Shown: positions 46,780 to 59,281, numbered from the stretch's first letter. The stretch: 64,000 nucleotides of DNA from Limnanthes douglasii subsp. nivea (GCA_036936605.1 JAUPFV010000002.1:334899215-334963214); one strand, 5' to 3'. A program made the numbers and translations. The notes: generated from the letters alone by a model not told the origin.

Positions 46780-47340
46780 ATAAAACTAAATTCATGAGTG
46801 AAATATTTGGATATTTTTTCCAAGTCCATAATCGCAACCTAATTGTTCATAATTTCACAACTAAAGAACAATTGTTTTTCGCAACCAAATTCCACGTAAT
46901 TTGCAACAATTGCTTTTCTTTAGATTTATTTCGAAATAAAATTATATGTAATTGGATAAATTAATTTTAAAAAAATTACAAAACTACATATATTTCCGCA
47001 ACAAAAAAAATTAGTTGTTTCACATTCAATTAACATTATTTTTTCACAAAACAGTGAGACATATTTACCAACCAAAGTTGTTTTTCCGCAACTATTTTAT
47101 ATATATATTTATGCAACACATTTGCATGCATTTCTTGAACTAAACAATAATTGTTTTTTACAACCAAATTATACGTGCTTCCGCAACCAAAAAATAATTA
47201 TTTTTTCGCAACCAAAAAATAATTATTTTTTCGCAACCAAATCACACTAATTTCGCAACTAAAAAATAGTTTTTTAGATGAATAAATTTACACGTAATTT
47301 TGCAACTAAAAAATCAAAAATATATTTCATGGATGTAGTT
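46780..47340. repeat. Degenerate 'CGCAACCAAA' repeats
   Basis: TTCGCAACCAAA-type phrases recur about every 30-45 bp. A 26-bp unit (CAACCAAAAAATAATTATTT plus TTTCG) is perfectly duplicated at about 47183-47238. No coding sequence is recognised. Confidence 0.7.
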
Positions 47341-47709
47341 TTGTTCGTTTTAAAACAACAAAACCAATTATATTTTCAAATCTTTTTTTAGAACTATAGT
47401 TTGAAAAATATACCATTTTGAAAACCCTAAAAAGAGAAAAAAAATATTTATACATATTTCTGAATATAATTTATAATAATAATTTATCACGATGTAGTTA
47501 TGTGTACTTTATCAAATTTTAAATTTTAGTTTGTTATTGATAATATGTTTTTATATATATATATAAATTGTTATACCACGTCTTCCATCCTTCCGTTCGT
47601 CGGCTTGAGTTTGGCACCTCACGAAGGTCTTGCCATAAATGACAGAATCGTCTCGATATTATCATAACATAGATCATTTTTCAGGTCTTCAATCTTCTAA
47701 AAATATCAT

Positions 47710-48010
47710 TGTTAGGTATACAATTCTTAAAACATTACCTAAACCATTTCAATAGAAAATGCGAGAGAAAATAAGGAAAGAATATAATGTTATTACTGTA
47801 TCAAATCTAATATGACTTACATCTCCAACTCAACTCCTATGTATAGGCATTATACGAGACCTTTGATCTCTCCTTATTTATTTTTATATACTACATAAAA
47901 GTTTCTCTCCACTTATTTATTTATATTCGTCACAAAATATAAATAATAAATATAAAATAATAAACACCTAATTAAATTATAAATACATTTTATTTTTATT
48001 CGGATATTAT
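47710..48010 (-). repeat. 3' LTR of the minus-strand LTR element
   Basis: Its minus-strand 3' terminus is CCTAACA at 47710. The opposite end is not sharply defined and probably lies between 48000 and 48075. It aligns with 50537-50735. Confidence 0.65.
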
Positions 48011-48359
48011 AAAAGAAATATTTCCTTATCAGGAGTCCCCATAATTAAATTATAAATACGTTGTATGTTTTGTTGAAGGGTTCTTAATGCCAAAGAAACT
48101 ATGCCAATCATGTCAATTAGACTCCGAAAAGTCGTAAGGTATTCGACCAATTACGTAAACAAATGGGTTTGGAGTAGTTCGCATATTATACAGTATACAA
48201 GGTATTAGTCTCAGTATGGCCTTTATGTAGCTTGCATGTGTGGCCAATTAGCCCATTCGTGTTATAGACTTTATGGTTTGGGCTCAATATGACCCCTTGC
48301 GCAGCCCGTAGGCATGGTCAGTGATGTGTTGGCTAATTGTAAGGATGGAGAGAAGTAAG

Positions 48360-48610
48360 AAACAAACACATAAACAGGAGATGGAGATGAAGATCGCTTG
48401 ATGTATAATATGGATATAACTTGGCTAAAACCTTTTGTGTCGTGGAGATGGAGATCACTAGGCTCATATCCTTTTTAAGCATGAAGATGGATATTACTTG
48501 GCATACAGCCTTTTTTATTATGAAGGTGGAGGTTATTTAACTTATAGACTTTTCTCTATCATGGAGATGAAGATTACTTTGGCTTATAGCCATTTCTATT
48601 ATAGGTTTAA
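48360..48610 (+). repeat. ~55-60-bp tandem repeat in the LTR-element interior
   Basis: About four diverged units follow ATGGAGATGAAGATTACTTG plus GCTTATAGCCTTTTTCTATC. They are recognisable by the recurring GAAGAT(T/G)ACTTGGC and ATAGCC phrases. Confidence 0.75.
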
Positions 48611-49265
48611 TTTTTGGAAGTTCGAGTTGTAAAGAAAAGCCATTGACGATGCCTAAAAAACTATTTTGGAATATCCATTGACGAAGTCATATCAGATATT
48701 CACTTTGGTGGCGGAGAATTATTATGATTCTGGATTGTAAATCTTTTGTTTGAAGTTGTTTGGATTTGGGAGACTTGATTTGTTATGGATGCTTTACTAG
48801 ACATTGTTGGAGACTAGTATTGACTAACGTTGAATTGGAGATGATTCGATCAGAGACTTTTGGGAACCCTTGCCATCAATACTCATGATTTTTCTCAAAA
48901 TGTAAATTGGGGTCCAAAAATATAATTTCAATTAACAATGGAATAACTTGGTCATTTATTCATAGTTTGAATAATAAAATATTTATTCAAAATATCTAAA
49001 TATGAATATTTATATTTAATGCACAATTGAAAATTATATAATTTATTGAACAAGAGATAATTTAAATATTATTTGATGCATATTTTGAAATCGTAGGCAA
49101 AATACCAATATATTTATGTCAAATTAATTTTTTGCGCAACTACATTTAAATATAAAAATTTATATTTAATGAATATTTTGAATGTCTTTCAAATTTTTGT
49201 ATTTAAATATCTTTTCCAATTGGTAGAAAATTAATTTTGAAAATTAATCCATTTAGTTGATTTTA

Positions 49266-49267
<2 letters not shown>

Positions 49268-49320
<53 letters not shown>
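49268..49320. repeat. (TA)n microsatellite
   Basis: An uninterrupted TA run of about 53 bp. Confidence 0.95.
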
Positions 49321-49324
<4 letters not shown>

Positions 49325-50516
49325 GTTATGGTGTTCAAATTAGTACACAATTATTCAATTAATGTCGAGATATATTAAAAATATAAAATGATTTTAAAAT
49401 AATTTTAGTGAAAATTAGACTTATACTAAAAATATATATTTTATACAAACAAATATTAATATATTAAGAAAATATTTTTGTATTAATATATTAATTTTTA
49501 ATATATAAATGTTTGTATTAATATTTAGATTGCACATATAAACTTAAAACATATATGAATTTATAACATAAAATTTTGGTCATCCATAATTTATAATTTG
49601 AAATGTAACTTAAAAACATATAATGAGTGTGCTTGATATCAATTAAGCAATTAATCACATATAAACATATAAAGAGAATATTTACTTGTGATTCCAGACT
49701 CGGTAGTCATGTCAACAAGTTTAGGGTTCTGGGAGCTCTGCCTCTTCCCTCTGATTAGTATTACGCAAAAATCGGGCTCTTGGTCGTTGACGCACTTTCA
49801 TCAAAAAAGAATATGATGAACTGCCGAATCAGAGGAGAAAACGAATGTGCATTTGTGGAGAGAGCTTTGACGTGGGGGAGATAATAAAATTGTTGCAGCT
49901 GTGGGCCAACAGTGTAGTGGTAGGCGTTTTTGTAGCGATGGTTAAAAAAACTGCATTATTATTAGTGACTTGTCTTCCGATTGAGATTTTGATGGTGAAT
50001 TTGACGGTGCTTTGTGGTTTTGCTTATTGTTCTTCACTTGTCGATCTGGTGCTTGCTATTCTAACGCTGATATTTCTTAAAAAAGAAAGACAGAGATTGC
50101 AAAGCAATAGAAGAAGAGAGAGTGGTGCTTATGTCGTTCTGTAGTTTATTTTCTTCCAAGAATGAAGACTAGCCTCTTCGAAAACTTATTTATTTTACCA
50201 GGAGTACGGTAAGGTCGTATTGATGTTGAGTGGCGTCTTGTTCAAGTGACTTTTATGGTCACATATGAAACGTATCTACAAACTGGTGTTGAACGGTGAA
50301 TACAGATTGATAGTGCAGAGCAAACCGTTTTGGAAAATGTCGTCTGATGGTGTTATTGGAGAAGGATCTGGCTCTCTCTAACTATGGATGAAGAATTGTA
50401 ATAAAATATGTTATTTGAATTCTTTTCCTTCTACCAATTTGATTCATCTGAAATTAAAAACCTTTTTTTAAACAGATGAGAATGATTTAGGTTTTTTTTA
50501 AATGAAAAACTTTGTT

Positions 50517-50534
50517 CCCACAGAAGGCGCCAAA
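50517..50534 (-). other. Primer-binding site of the minus-strand LTR element
   Basis: The minus strand reads TTTGGCGCCTTCTGTGGG right after the LTR terminus TAACA. It belongs to the same TGGCGCC class as the site at 23557. Confidence 0.7.
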
Positions 50535-50536
50535 TT

Positions 50537-50735
50537 TGTTAGGGATAAAATTCCTAACAAATTACCTAAACCATTTCAATAGAAAAGGAGACAAAAAGAG
50601 ACAAAAAATGATAAAAGAATATAATGTTATTACTGCATAAAATCTGATATAATTTACATCTCAAACTCAGCTCCTACTTATAGGATTTATACGAAACCTT
50701 TTGTCTCTCCTTATTTATAAAGTTTCTGCTTGCGG
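50537..50735 (-). repeat. 5' LTR of the minus-strand LTR element, truncated
   Basis: Aligns with 47710-47905. Homology ends near 50732, where LINE ORF1-like sequence starts, so the rest of the LTR is missing. Confidence 0.65.
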
Positions 50736-50739
50736 CAAC

Positions 50740-51500
50740 CAAATACACGTTGATAGGGAAATTCTCCCAAGGTCTGCCAAAAAAATACATTCTCAATCAA
50801 TGTTTTGAAGCCAAGAAATTCACAGAGACTACAATATATCAAATTGGGATGCAAGACATATCTTAATATAATTCTCTCTCAAATTCGATATGTCCAACCT
50901 CTAGACAAGGTATATCTGGTATGTTGGTGAATATTCAAGTGGACATCAATATTCAACCCAAAGTATGAGTGTCATATAGCTGCCACATCGATTAGAATAG
51001 AAAATGTCCATAAAACCTATATAATGAATATTTTATACATTCAATGGCTAATTCAATTGGTCAGCCACTAAAAACATGTGTTCCAGTAAAAAAGCTTCAA
51101 CACCATGTATGGGTGCGTTTTGGAGAAAATGATAGTTGATGGCTCCATATCAGCTACAAAGACATCCCAAAATATTGTAACCACTATTATCATATAGGAC
51201 ATGATAAAGACTCATGCAAGAAACATCACTAACAAAATCAGAAAAAAAAAGATAACACGAATAAAAAAGAGGAAGAGTCTTAGCCAAATAAAGAAGAGGT
51301 CCCTCGACGCAAATTTATCATTATCAAGCCAAATAACAAAGAAATTCTCTGTAACAACCCTTCCCCTGAATATAAGATGTCACCTTTTGATAATACTACT
51401 ATAGCCATTGATACTCACCAGAAAGGAAGTAAAACACTTTAAATGAAGAGATCATTGAAGTAATTAAGAATATGGAAGAAGAATATACATTTTCATTCAA
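50740..51500 (+). pseudogene. LINE ORF1 relic (DUF4283 and zinc knuckle)
   Basis: Fragments in changing frames read LIGKFSQGLPKK, then NPKYECHIAATSIRIENVHK. Further on come IGQPLKTCVPVKKLQHHVWV and RFGENDS, and finally ISYKDIPKYCNHYYHIGHDK followed by DSCKKH. The last is the CCHC-type knuckle of plant L1 ORF1 proteins (PKYC..C...GH....C). ORF1 coats the element RNA. The following Lys-rich stretch (51200-51404) fits its basic C-terminus. Frameshifts and stops abound. Confidence 0.75.
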
Positions 51501-54500
51501 CCTTCAGAAAGACAAACACACATAAACAAAGAAAATATAGGCAGCTTGCCCCCACACACTTATACTCAAATACAAAGAAATTGATAACTATTTTCAGGAA
51601 CTTCTCAATAAAAGACTCAAAGATGCCATTAACAAAAGGGAAAAAAAGAAAGAAATGGTGTTATTAAGTCGCTATTTGGGGCCAACCATTCCCCATATTT
51701 TAATCTTTATCGCGGTTAAATTCTTATGTTTGAATATTCATAAAATTGGTAATAAGGATCCATGATAAGACTTAAGTCTATTATCAAAAAAGAAAGGATT
51801 AACATCATTGATATCCAAGAGCCCTTCATCAAAGCTCATAATTTTCCTATTATTGCTGCCAAACTTGGTTTTAAAGATTCATGTTCTAATTTCTCTAAGA
51901 AAATATGGGTTTTTTTGGAAGGATGACTTCAGAATTAACACAATCATCAACCACCCTCAGTTGTTGTACACTTAAGTCACTCACAAATACATGAACAAAG
52001 TCCTCTACCTAACTACAGTCTACGCAAAATGCCAAAGACTAAATCAGAATTGGTATCTTGAAACACCCTCAAATCTATTTCTAATTCTGTTAAAGAATGG
52101 ATTATAATTGATTACATCAACTATATTTATTCTTATTATGAAGATATTGGTTGCTCAGCCTTCTGGCTTAGCAGCTCGGATGACTTTAATGAAACTATTA
52201 GAGAGTACTTACTGGAGGATGCAGGTTATGCACACTCCAAGTTTACTTGGACTAAAAAGTATAATTGTAAAAGATTTGATCGAGCTTTATTCAACAATGT
52301 TTGGTCTGATTATTTCAACACTACTAAATTTATGCACATGTCTAGAACATGTTCATATCACACTGCTATTTGGAAACTATATCAAATGATACAAACCATA
52401 CTGCAACAAGCTTTAACTTTCTAAATACGTTGACCTTAAGTGATTAGTTTCTTCGAAGTGTTCAAACTAACTCGAATTTGGATATGCACGGATACCATAT
52501 GTACATTTTTGGAATAAACTCAAGAGACTCAAAGCTTCTCTCAAGTTGTGGAAAAGACTAAGCTTTGGGAAATATCTTCTATAAAGTTCTAGAGGATGAA
52601 GAAACTGTCATACGTATGAAGAGGAAGATCCAGGACAATAACAACATCGAGAACATCAACAACTTATTTAATATTAACTTTTTGCTTCTTCAGGCTATCA
52701 CTAAAGAAGAATTTGACTAGCACTAAAAAAACCTATTTTAATTGGATTAAGGATGATGATAGAAACACAAATATTTATCATACCTATGTTAAAATGAAAA
52801 CGAGGAAGTAATTTATTAGCATAAAAATGACTATAATTAGATTACTTATAAGCACTTATTGGGTATCTCTGCAAAGTCTTATTTCACAGAGACTCTTACT
52901 AACATTCCTAATCATGGGGAGGAAAGAAACTTCATGAATAACATTATGTTTAACATCATTCCTAAGCTGATAAATGAGGAAGATAACAATATGCTTATGA
53001 ATAATCTAATAAAAGATGAAATTCTTAGTACTATAAAGGTTTCAATCCATTTAGTGCAGCAGACGTGTATGGTTTTAACAACTGTTTCTATCTAACCTAT
53101 TGGCAAATCATCAAAAATGACTTCATTGCTGATATAGCTTCCTTCTTTTAGGGCCAGAACATCCTCGATGACATCTTAGCAACTGGAATTTGCCTCATCC
53201 CAAGTCTTGTAATCCTAAACAATGGAAATATTACAGATCTATTAGCGTATGTACCCTATCGAACATGATCATGTTTAAAATTATCAGCAGTAGGATTTTT
53301 AATCTTCTCCCAAAAATAATTTATGATGTCGAGGGAGATTATGTTTCTGATAAATCTATTCCGGGTAATATATTGATTGCTAAAGAGATAATTTATGATC
53401 TTAACAGGAAAAATAAAGCTAGGAACATTCTTATCAAAATGGACACGGCTAAAGCTTTTGATAGAATGTCCCACATATTTATCATTAAATTTTTGTTTGC
53501 CTATGGTTTTAACTCAAAATTTGTTTACTTAATTGACAGGATGATAAGGAATATCCATGATTTAACTCTTATCAATGGGGCGGTTGCTGGCTATTTTAAA
53601 ACTAAAAACGTTTAAGATAAGGGGATCCCTTATCCCCTTGTCTCTTAATCATTGGTGACGAGGTTCTATTAAGAGGTTTAAGCAAACTCTTCGAAAAAAT
53701 AAAACAATAAAATATAGTACAAGAAGGCCAATCATGATTTCTTGTTTAGATTTCGTTGACGATTTACTAATATTCATTAATAACCTTAACTCTTATATCC
53801 CTATTCTAAGTAATTTTTTGTTGGAGTATATGGAAATCTTAGGACTAACAATTAATAAAGAGAAGACAGAGATCATCTCCTCCAATAACTCTCACCTTAC
53901 TAAAGCATTTAACCTTTCTAACATTACCAGTTTTAACTATGGAACTCTTTCTACAACATCCTTAGATATCACTCTTCATTCTAACAGTAATGCTAGTAAC
54001 TTTGATCCCATTCTCAACAAAATAAGATAAAAGATCACTGAATGGGATGGTAAAAACCTGTCCTAGGATGGGAGACTCACTCTCATATCCTCTATTTTGA
54101 TGGCCACTCAACTGTATTGTATCAAAGTTGCACCCTTCCTAAGTGTATTATGAATAGAATTGAGAAATTGTTTAATAAGTTTATTTGGGGTTTGTTAAGC
54201 ATATTAAAAACTTCAATTGGACAATCTGGGCTAGTGTTTGCAAGCCTTTCAATGAAGGTGGCTTGAATGTTATGAACCTCAAGGATATTAATGATACTTA
54301 TTCTTGCAAGATATGGGTCAGATTTAGACATAATAATTTTTTGGGGCTAGAAATCTTCATTGTATATACTGCAACAACATTCCTCCTCTACATGCTAACT
54401 ATACTACTAAAATTGGTCCCAAATTTTGAAAATGTTGGTTGTTATAAAAAAAACTGTTGAGCCTAACATCAAATAGAAATTTGGTTGTGGGGAGATTTAT

Positions 54501-55290
54501 TTTGGTTGGATAATTGGTTTAGACATTCCCCTCTTATTAAGCTTGATGATAATCAGGACAACAGTTGTTATAGACATGACAAAGTCAAAAACGTGTTGGA
54601 AAATAACAAATAAAATAAGCTTAAGCTCTCTAGAATTATTACCCTAATGATTTAGATACTATTGAGAATTTATCTATAAAAGACAATGAGGAAGTCTTTC
54701 TTAGCTGGTTAGCTTCTAAAGATTGTACCTACAACACTAAGGACACTTGGAATCAAATTAGAATCCACCACAAAAAAACTAGTATCTATGGCAACGTGTG
54801 AAATAACACTATACCTACTAAATGCTCATTTTTTACTTGGAGATGATTAATAATTGGCTCCCTATATACACAATAATTCGAAAGAGACATGTATCAATGG
54901 TTTTTAAAACAACTAAACATCTGTTTGTAGAGTACATATAATCTTGGGCTATATGGTCTTAGTTTTCTAGCATTATGAAGATAAAAACCAATAGATTCAT
55001 GACCATTGTCCATATGATAAGAACCTGGTTCTGGACTTCTAGTAAAGAGATTCATATCAGCTAAAATATTCCTCGTATAATCTGCTGGGTTATTTGGCAA
55101 ACGAGAAATAAATCTAAAGTTAAAGGCCTAACCTACACTCCTATCACGTCTCTCAACTATATCAAGAAAATTATTCTGGGTTTGGATCATGTTTTACTCC
55201 TCAAGAAGAAGAATTGGTTTCCCTCTGGTTTCGCTACTACTAAGTTGGAACATGTAATATGCTCCATACATCCTTGATTTCTATATGCTA
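51501..55290 (+). pseudogene. L1-type LINE ORF2 relic (endonuclease, RT, C-terminus)
   Basis: The endonuclease part (about 51770-52390) reads KKERINIIDIQEPFIKAHNF and KFTWTKKYNCKRFDRALFNN. RT (53190-53615) reads NPKQWKYYRSISVCTLSNMI, then NILIAKEIIYDLNRKNKARN, ILIKMDTAKAFDRMSH. The catalytic block near 53750 reads LDFVDDLLIFI, with FVDD where FADD is usual. Later parts include WASVCKPFNEGGLNVMNLKD and TIPTKCSFFTWR. A C-terminal piece at 55040-55260 reads WTSSKEIHIS and ICWVIWQTRNKSKVKG. At least ten frame breaks make it inactive. Confidence 0.85.
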
Positions 55291-55807
55291 TTGAATTTAT
55301 TTAACCTAAATACATAATGGGAGTTGTAGAATTTCTGACAATCATATACCATTAATGAAATAACATGTAAAACCACGTTCTGATAAGCAGTAGCTTCCCA
55401 TGCTATAGTTCATATTCGTGGAGGTGGTGAAATGAGGAGACCGTGGTACGAGAATTGGAAGCTACTGTAGAAAAAGAACACATCCAAATATTTTATTTCT
55501 TATGCTGAGCTGCTCCCAAGAAAAATTATCCATTAATGGCAGGAGTGTTGGGGGATTGCTTATGTGTCATGTTCTTAACATGAGATCTGATCTGTTTAGG
55601 GTTTTTATTGTTGGAGTACCATTCGTAGATATCTTGACGATAATGCTTGATCCAACTATTCCTCTTACAACTGCAGAATGAGAGCTTATCCTCTGTGGAA
55701 TGTGTTCTTGTCTCCTGGACCATATGTCGATCAAATTATCAGCCTACTATGGTCAAACTTTGTGCATAAATTTGTTTCGATGTTACCTTTGCTTAGCGAT
55801 TTCATCG
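55291..55807. other. No feature confidently recognised
   Basis: This lies between the LINE end and the repeated segment. Codon-like stretches (e.g. SPGPYVDQIISLLWSNFVHK, about 55710-55770) may be LINE- or host-derived, but I cannot place them. Confidence 0.35.
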
Positions 55808-56238
55808 AGCAGATGGTATGCTCTTCTTTGATGTCTTGTTCTCAAGAGCAGTAGTTTTTGAAGACTCCATGATCTTCCAAGCGCACGCTGTCTGTGCTCT
55901 TTTAACATCCATTGATATTTCTTCTCCAAAATCATTAGTTTGAGTTCTTGTCTTGAAAGAATTTATCATGTCATTCAGGATTCCTCACATATATGGGCTC
56001 TCTTTTGCTTCAAGTCGTCTCCTTAAAATCATTATCATCTTCGCTTCACCTCGTCCTATGGAAATTGCTAGAATCGTGCTAGAATCATCCTTTTTTATGC
56101 TTTCCCGAATCTAAATTTTGCTTAAAAACATGAATTCGTCTAGGGATATTCAAGTCATCTCTTTAATTCAAATTTTGTTTTTGATAATTAGTGCCTGAAT
56201 TTTTCATTTGGCACATTTTTGTTTTTCGAAGTAGTTTT
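55808..56238 (-). pseudogene. Broken second copy of the unknown ORF at 1-420
   Basis: The same minus-strand phrases as at 1-420 are readable (DVKRAQTACAWKIMESSKTT, TRTQTNDFGEEIS), but a TGA follows SPYM and small indels shift the frame. The upstream flank has an open piece starting MVEENEFDLDWCAQNYFEKQ in another frame, absent from copy 1. Confidence 0.5.
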
Positions 56239-56333
56239 GAGCACACCAATCTAGATCAAACTCATTTTCTTCGACCATAAAATGTAACATAATTGTAAAA
56301 AAAAACGTTTAGTTTTTTTTAGAAAACGTTACT

Positions 56334-56335
<2 letters not shown>

Positions 56336-56381
<46 letters not shown>
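56336..56381. repeat. (TA)n microsatellite
   Basis: An uninterrupted TA run of about 46 bp. Confidence 0.95.
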
Positions 56382-56388
<7 letters not shown>

Positions 56389-57586
56389 TTTATAGCTGAT
56401 AATTAATTATTTGGTACATTGAATAAATTTGGACAAATCACATAAATGAAGTAGCCAAAATTGTGGTGCGAAGCATTCCGAAGTCAAATTTGTTAAAATG
56501 TGTGATCGGCATGTTCGACAACAATTCTCCCAAGTTCAATTTATTCGTGGACCGTGTTTTATTTATAGTTTTCAAAATTTTGTACCATCAGAAGAAGGAA
56601 ATCATGAGACTATGTATTCATATTTAGGCTACAAGTAGAAAGCAAAATTCAAATTGAAATCATAACCGAAAGAGATGGCTCACGCTCGTTACTTTATCTG
56701 TATTCAAAACTTGGCCTTAAAAGTAGAAAGCAAAATTCAAATTGGAATCACGAGACTTTGTAGTTTTATATCTGCCATTTCGAATTTCAAGACCAACCGA
56801 GATACCTTTGGCTGGCTGCCAGCTTATTACTGTACACTAACGCCTTAAAAGTTCTGACAGACCGAAATCGTCATAAAAACTGGTCCAAGGTCGCTAACTT
56901 TTCATCCTAGGTGTCATCACTTTAGTGTTACGACTAGATTTCCGTTATATCGGCAAAATTAAAGTATCGAAAATATTATTTTATGACTACATTTTGGTAA
57001 CAATTACTTTTGCAACATTGACAATAATGTGAAACAAAAATATTTGTATGGATATTACAATCTGAAATAGAGTTTGTTATCAAATCAAGTGGTCTTAACA
57101 CTAATAAGATAAACATTATCCATTTTTTTGTACTGACCATTCATAAGAAAAAAAAATAGTAATAGTAAATGAAACTGTCAAAATTTATTCTTATATTAGC
57201 TCTTAATAAAGAATATATAATATACCAAACCTAAAAAAAAAGATATTAACCCTGATTTAATTAATAGTATATTCACTATAAATACCTTAAGAAAGTATAT
57301 TAAACTTACACAGGAGAAAAAAAAAGTGAGAATATATATTTGTATTTATTAATAGAAATTGTTTTCGTTTGTTTTCAGTTGTTTTAGATGTTTTGAAGAC
57401 AAACGAAAAAGATGCATTTTAAATCTCTTTTTAGTAAAAACTAATATTTAAACTGTAAATAAATGTATTAAACTAGTTGTATGTATGTTTGTGTTAACAT
57501 TCAAAATGTGTAGACAAAATAAATAAATTAGGTACGAATAAAAAAAAATTATAAAAGTATTAACATGATTATTACATTTAATATGA
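56382..57586. other. No gene recognised
   Basis: AT-rich. The phrase AGAAAGCAAAATTCAAATTG recurs at 56637 and 56726, a local duplication. No coding sequence is recognised. Confidence 0.45.
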
Positions 57587-57747
57587 TTTTTTTTTTCTAG
57601 AGGGAATTCCTATAGCCTGCAAACCAGGCCAGAAGGTAAACCACACAATGTGACAAGGTCAGCCAAAATAGCGTATGGAAAGAGATTCGAACTCATGACC
57701 TTTGGTCAAAAGCATGTCTTACTCAACCAACTCGGCTACCCCTTGGA
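57587..57747 (-). mobile_element. tRNA-derived SINE
   Basis: Read on the minus strand it starts GGGGTAGCCGAGTTGGTTGA (pol III A box TAGCCGAGTTGG). It has a B box GAGTTCGAATCTC at 57694-57682 and an ~80-bp tRNA-unrelated body. It ends in a poly(A) tail, seen as T10 at 57587-57596. A/B box spacing is as in tRNA-derived SINEs. No long target duplication is evident. Confidence 0.8.
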
Positions 57748-57925
57748 AGCAATTAATAGTAATTTATATAAACGATTAGGATGGAACAAATTTTGTAATA
57801 TCCGTAGATGATAATTTTAAACTTATGATAAATAGTTTTATAAATATAAAAATAACATTTAAATATTTTTAAATATTTCGTCATATTTTAAATTAGTAAA
57901 GGGATGTGTTTTTATCATTGCGAGA

Positions 57926-58681
57926 TTGTTTTGGTCTTTTAGGTTTGGGATTATGAGAATATTGATAGAAATTTCGATTCGTTGTGTGGATGATCAATTC
58001 GTGTTTGACAAGCCCTTCTACGTCGAGTATGCTGATGAGGATATCTTTGAAGTTGCATCCAGGCCGATATTTGAGAAGACAATATATGATGAGTATGATA
58101 ATGAATGGTTGATGAAGATCTAATTAATGTTGAGGAGAGACTTGTAGATCGAGATATTATCTCAGGGTTAGTACATCAGACGACATCTCTCCGGATGTTG
58201 TGTTGAAAAAGGATAGTGAAAGAGTAGCTTTTATTGTCGATATTTTCTGTTATCTTAAAATTGAACCCTTCTGTCGGTTTTGCGTCGATGCATGTTGTCG
58301 TGTTGGAAAAATCGAAGATGATATATTTGTGTTTGAGATTATGAAGAGATTGATTGAAGAAAATAGTATTATTTTAATGGATAAAAGGTTAGGCTTTGTA
58401 ATAGAACCTAGAGGAATTTTTAGAGGTGATGGAGTGATACATAATATTTGTAAGGGTATTGTGATACCAAATGTGCGATTGAAGGATGAGGATGAGGAAT
58501 ATTTTGATATACATTGACCGCAGATCACTGCAGAAGAATCAGTTGTTTACTCTGCATGGCTACGTCTACCACAAGACCTTGATAAATAAACAAAAGCATG
58601 ATTTATTGAAGAAATTGAAAAGCTGGCTAATGACGATCATACTAGGAATTCAATGGCCAATTATTCTCAAATGTGAGAGGA
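57926..58681 (+). other. Unrecognised acidic coding-like stretch upstream of an LTR
   Basis: Open pieces read CVDDQFVFDKPFYVEYADED, ASRPIFEKTIYDEYDNEWLM, then KKDSERVAFIVDIFCYLKIE and VGKIEDDIFVFEIMKRLIEE. A last piece reads QITAEESVVYSAWLRLPQDL and FIEEIEKLANDDHTRNSM. The acidic, FD/YDEY-rich start resembles gag-protease linkers of gypsy elements, but I recognise no domain. It is followed by GTGAGAGGA, a possible polypurine tract, and the LTR at 58682. Confidence 0.35.
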
Positions 58682-59023
58682 TGATATAGGCTAGACGACC
58701 CACAATTATGTTGTTGTTTTGGACAGACAAAAATGAGCATTATTTGTCACTCGGATATCAGAACTTGGAAAAATTAGTACTCGAATGAAACGTCTTGAGG
58801 AGCCTAACAATTATCAAAAGCATGACCATATTTTTATTTTATTTTTATAATATTTGATTAAGGTTTTTGGATGTCTCATATATAAAGCATCTAATATCCT
58901 AATGTTAAGACATTGTTTTTATGTGAATGAAATTTCAGATTTTGAGTCTAAAAGAATCACCGTATTCTCGAAACCTTAGAGTTTCGTTTATCTGTTTGTT
59001 CTTCTACTAATTATGCTGCATCA
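58682..59023 (+). repeat. Solo or 3' LTR resembling the TRIM LTRs
   Basis: It begins TGATATAGGCTAGACG, ends GCTGCATCA (TGAT...ATCA ends) and is 342 bp long. A central CATATATAAAGCATCTAATA corresponds to ATATAAAGCCTCATATACCG in the TRIM LTRs. It is preceded by a purine-rich GAGAGGA. Overall identity to the TRIM is low, so a related but distinct family is likely. Confidence 0.5.
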
Positions 59024-59234
59024 TAAATAATGCAGTGACACAAATAGTATATTTAACAAAGTATTCATACTTGTCCGAAGATATTCAAAAGGAAAAATTT
59101 AACAAAAAAAACATAAAGTATAATACTATGACTATTTTTTACGATAATCATTATATGTTTTAAAACCTGATTAAACTAGTTTAAATTATGTTCAGAACAA
59201 GTTAGCATTTATTATATTCCATATGCATTATTAT

Positions 59235-59238
<4 letters not shown>

Positions 59239-59278
<40 letters not shown>
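59239..59278. repeat. (TA)n microsatellite
   Basis: An uninterrupted TA run of about 40 bp. Confidence 0.95.

Positions 59279-59281
<3 letters not shown>

Larger units (their letters stand above)
47710..50735 (-). mobile_element. Non-autonomous LTR retrotransposon without coding sequence
   Basis: Two homologous blocks start TGTTAGG at 47710 and 50537 and share CATTACCTAAACCATTTCAATAG-like sequence, AAGAATATAATGTTATTACT and TCTCTCCTTATTTAT. Beside the second block lies a minus-strand primer-binding site. The element therefore runs on the minus strand, with the 5' LTR at 50537-about 50735 (cut by the LINE) and the 3' LTR at 47710-about 48010. The 2.5-kb interior has no gag or pol, as in LARD-type elements. 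The open frame at 49845-50144 lies on the opposite strand and matches nothing I know. Confidence 0.75.

Noticed and set aside
49845..50144. 99-residue ORF with membrane-like segments on the plus strand
   Set aside because: It lies inside the interior of a minus-strand LTR element, matches no family I know and has no supporting signals, so chance is the simpler explanation.
57682..57747. A tRNA gene on the minus strand
   Set aside because: A and B boxes are present, but the sequence does not fold as a complete tRNA and is followed by an unrelated body and a poly(A) tail, so it is a SINE.
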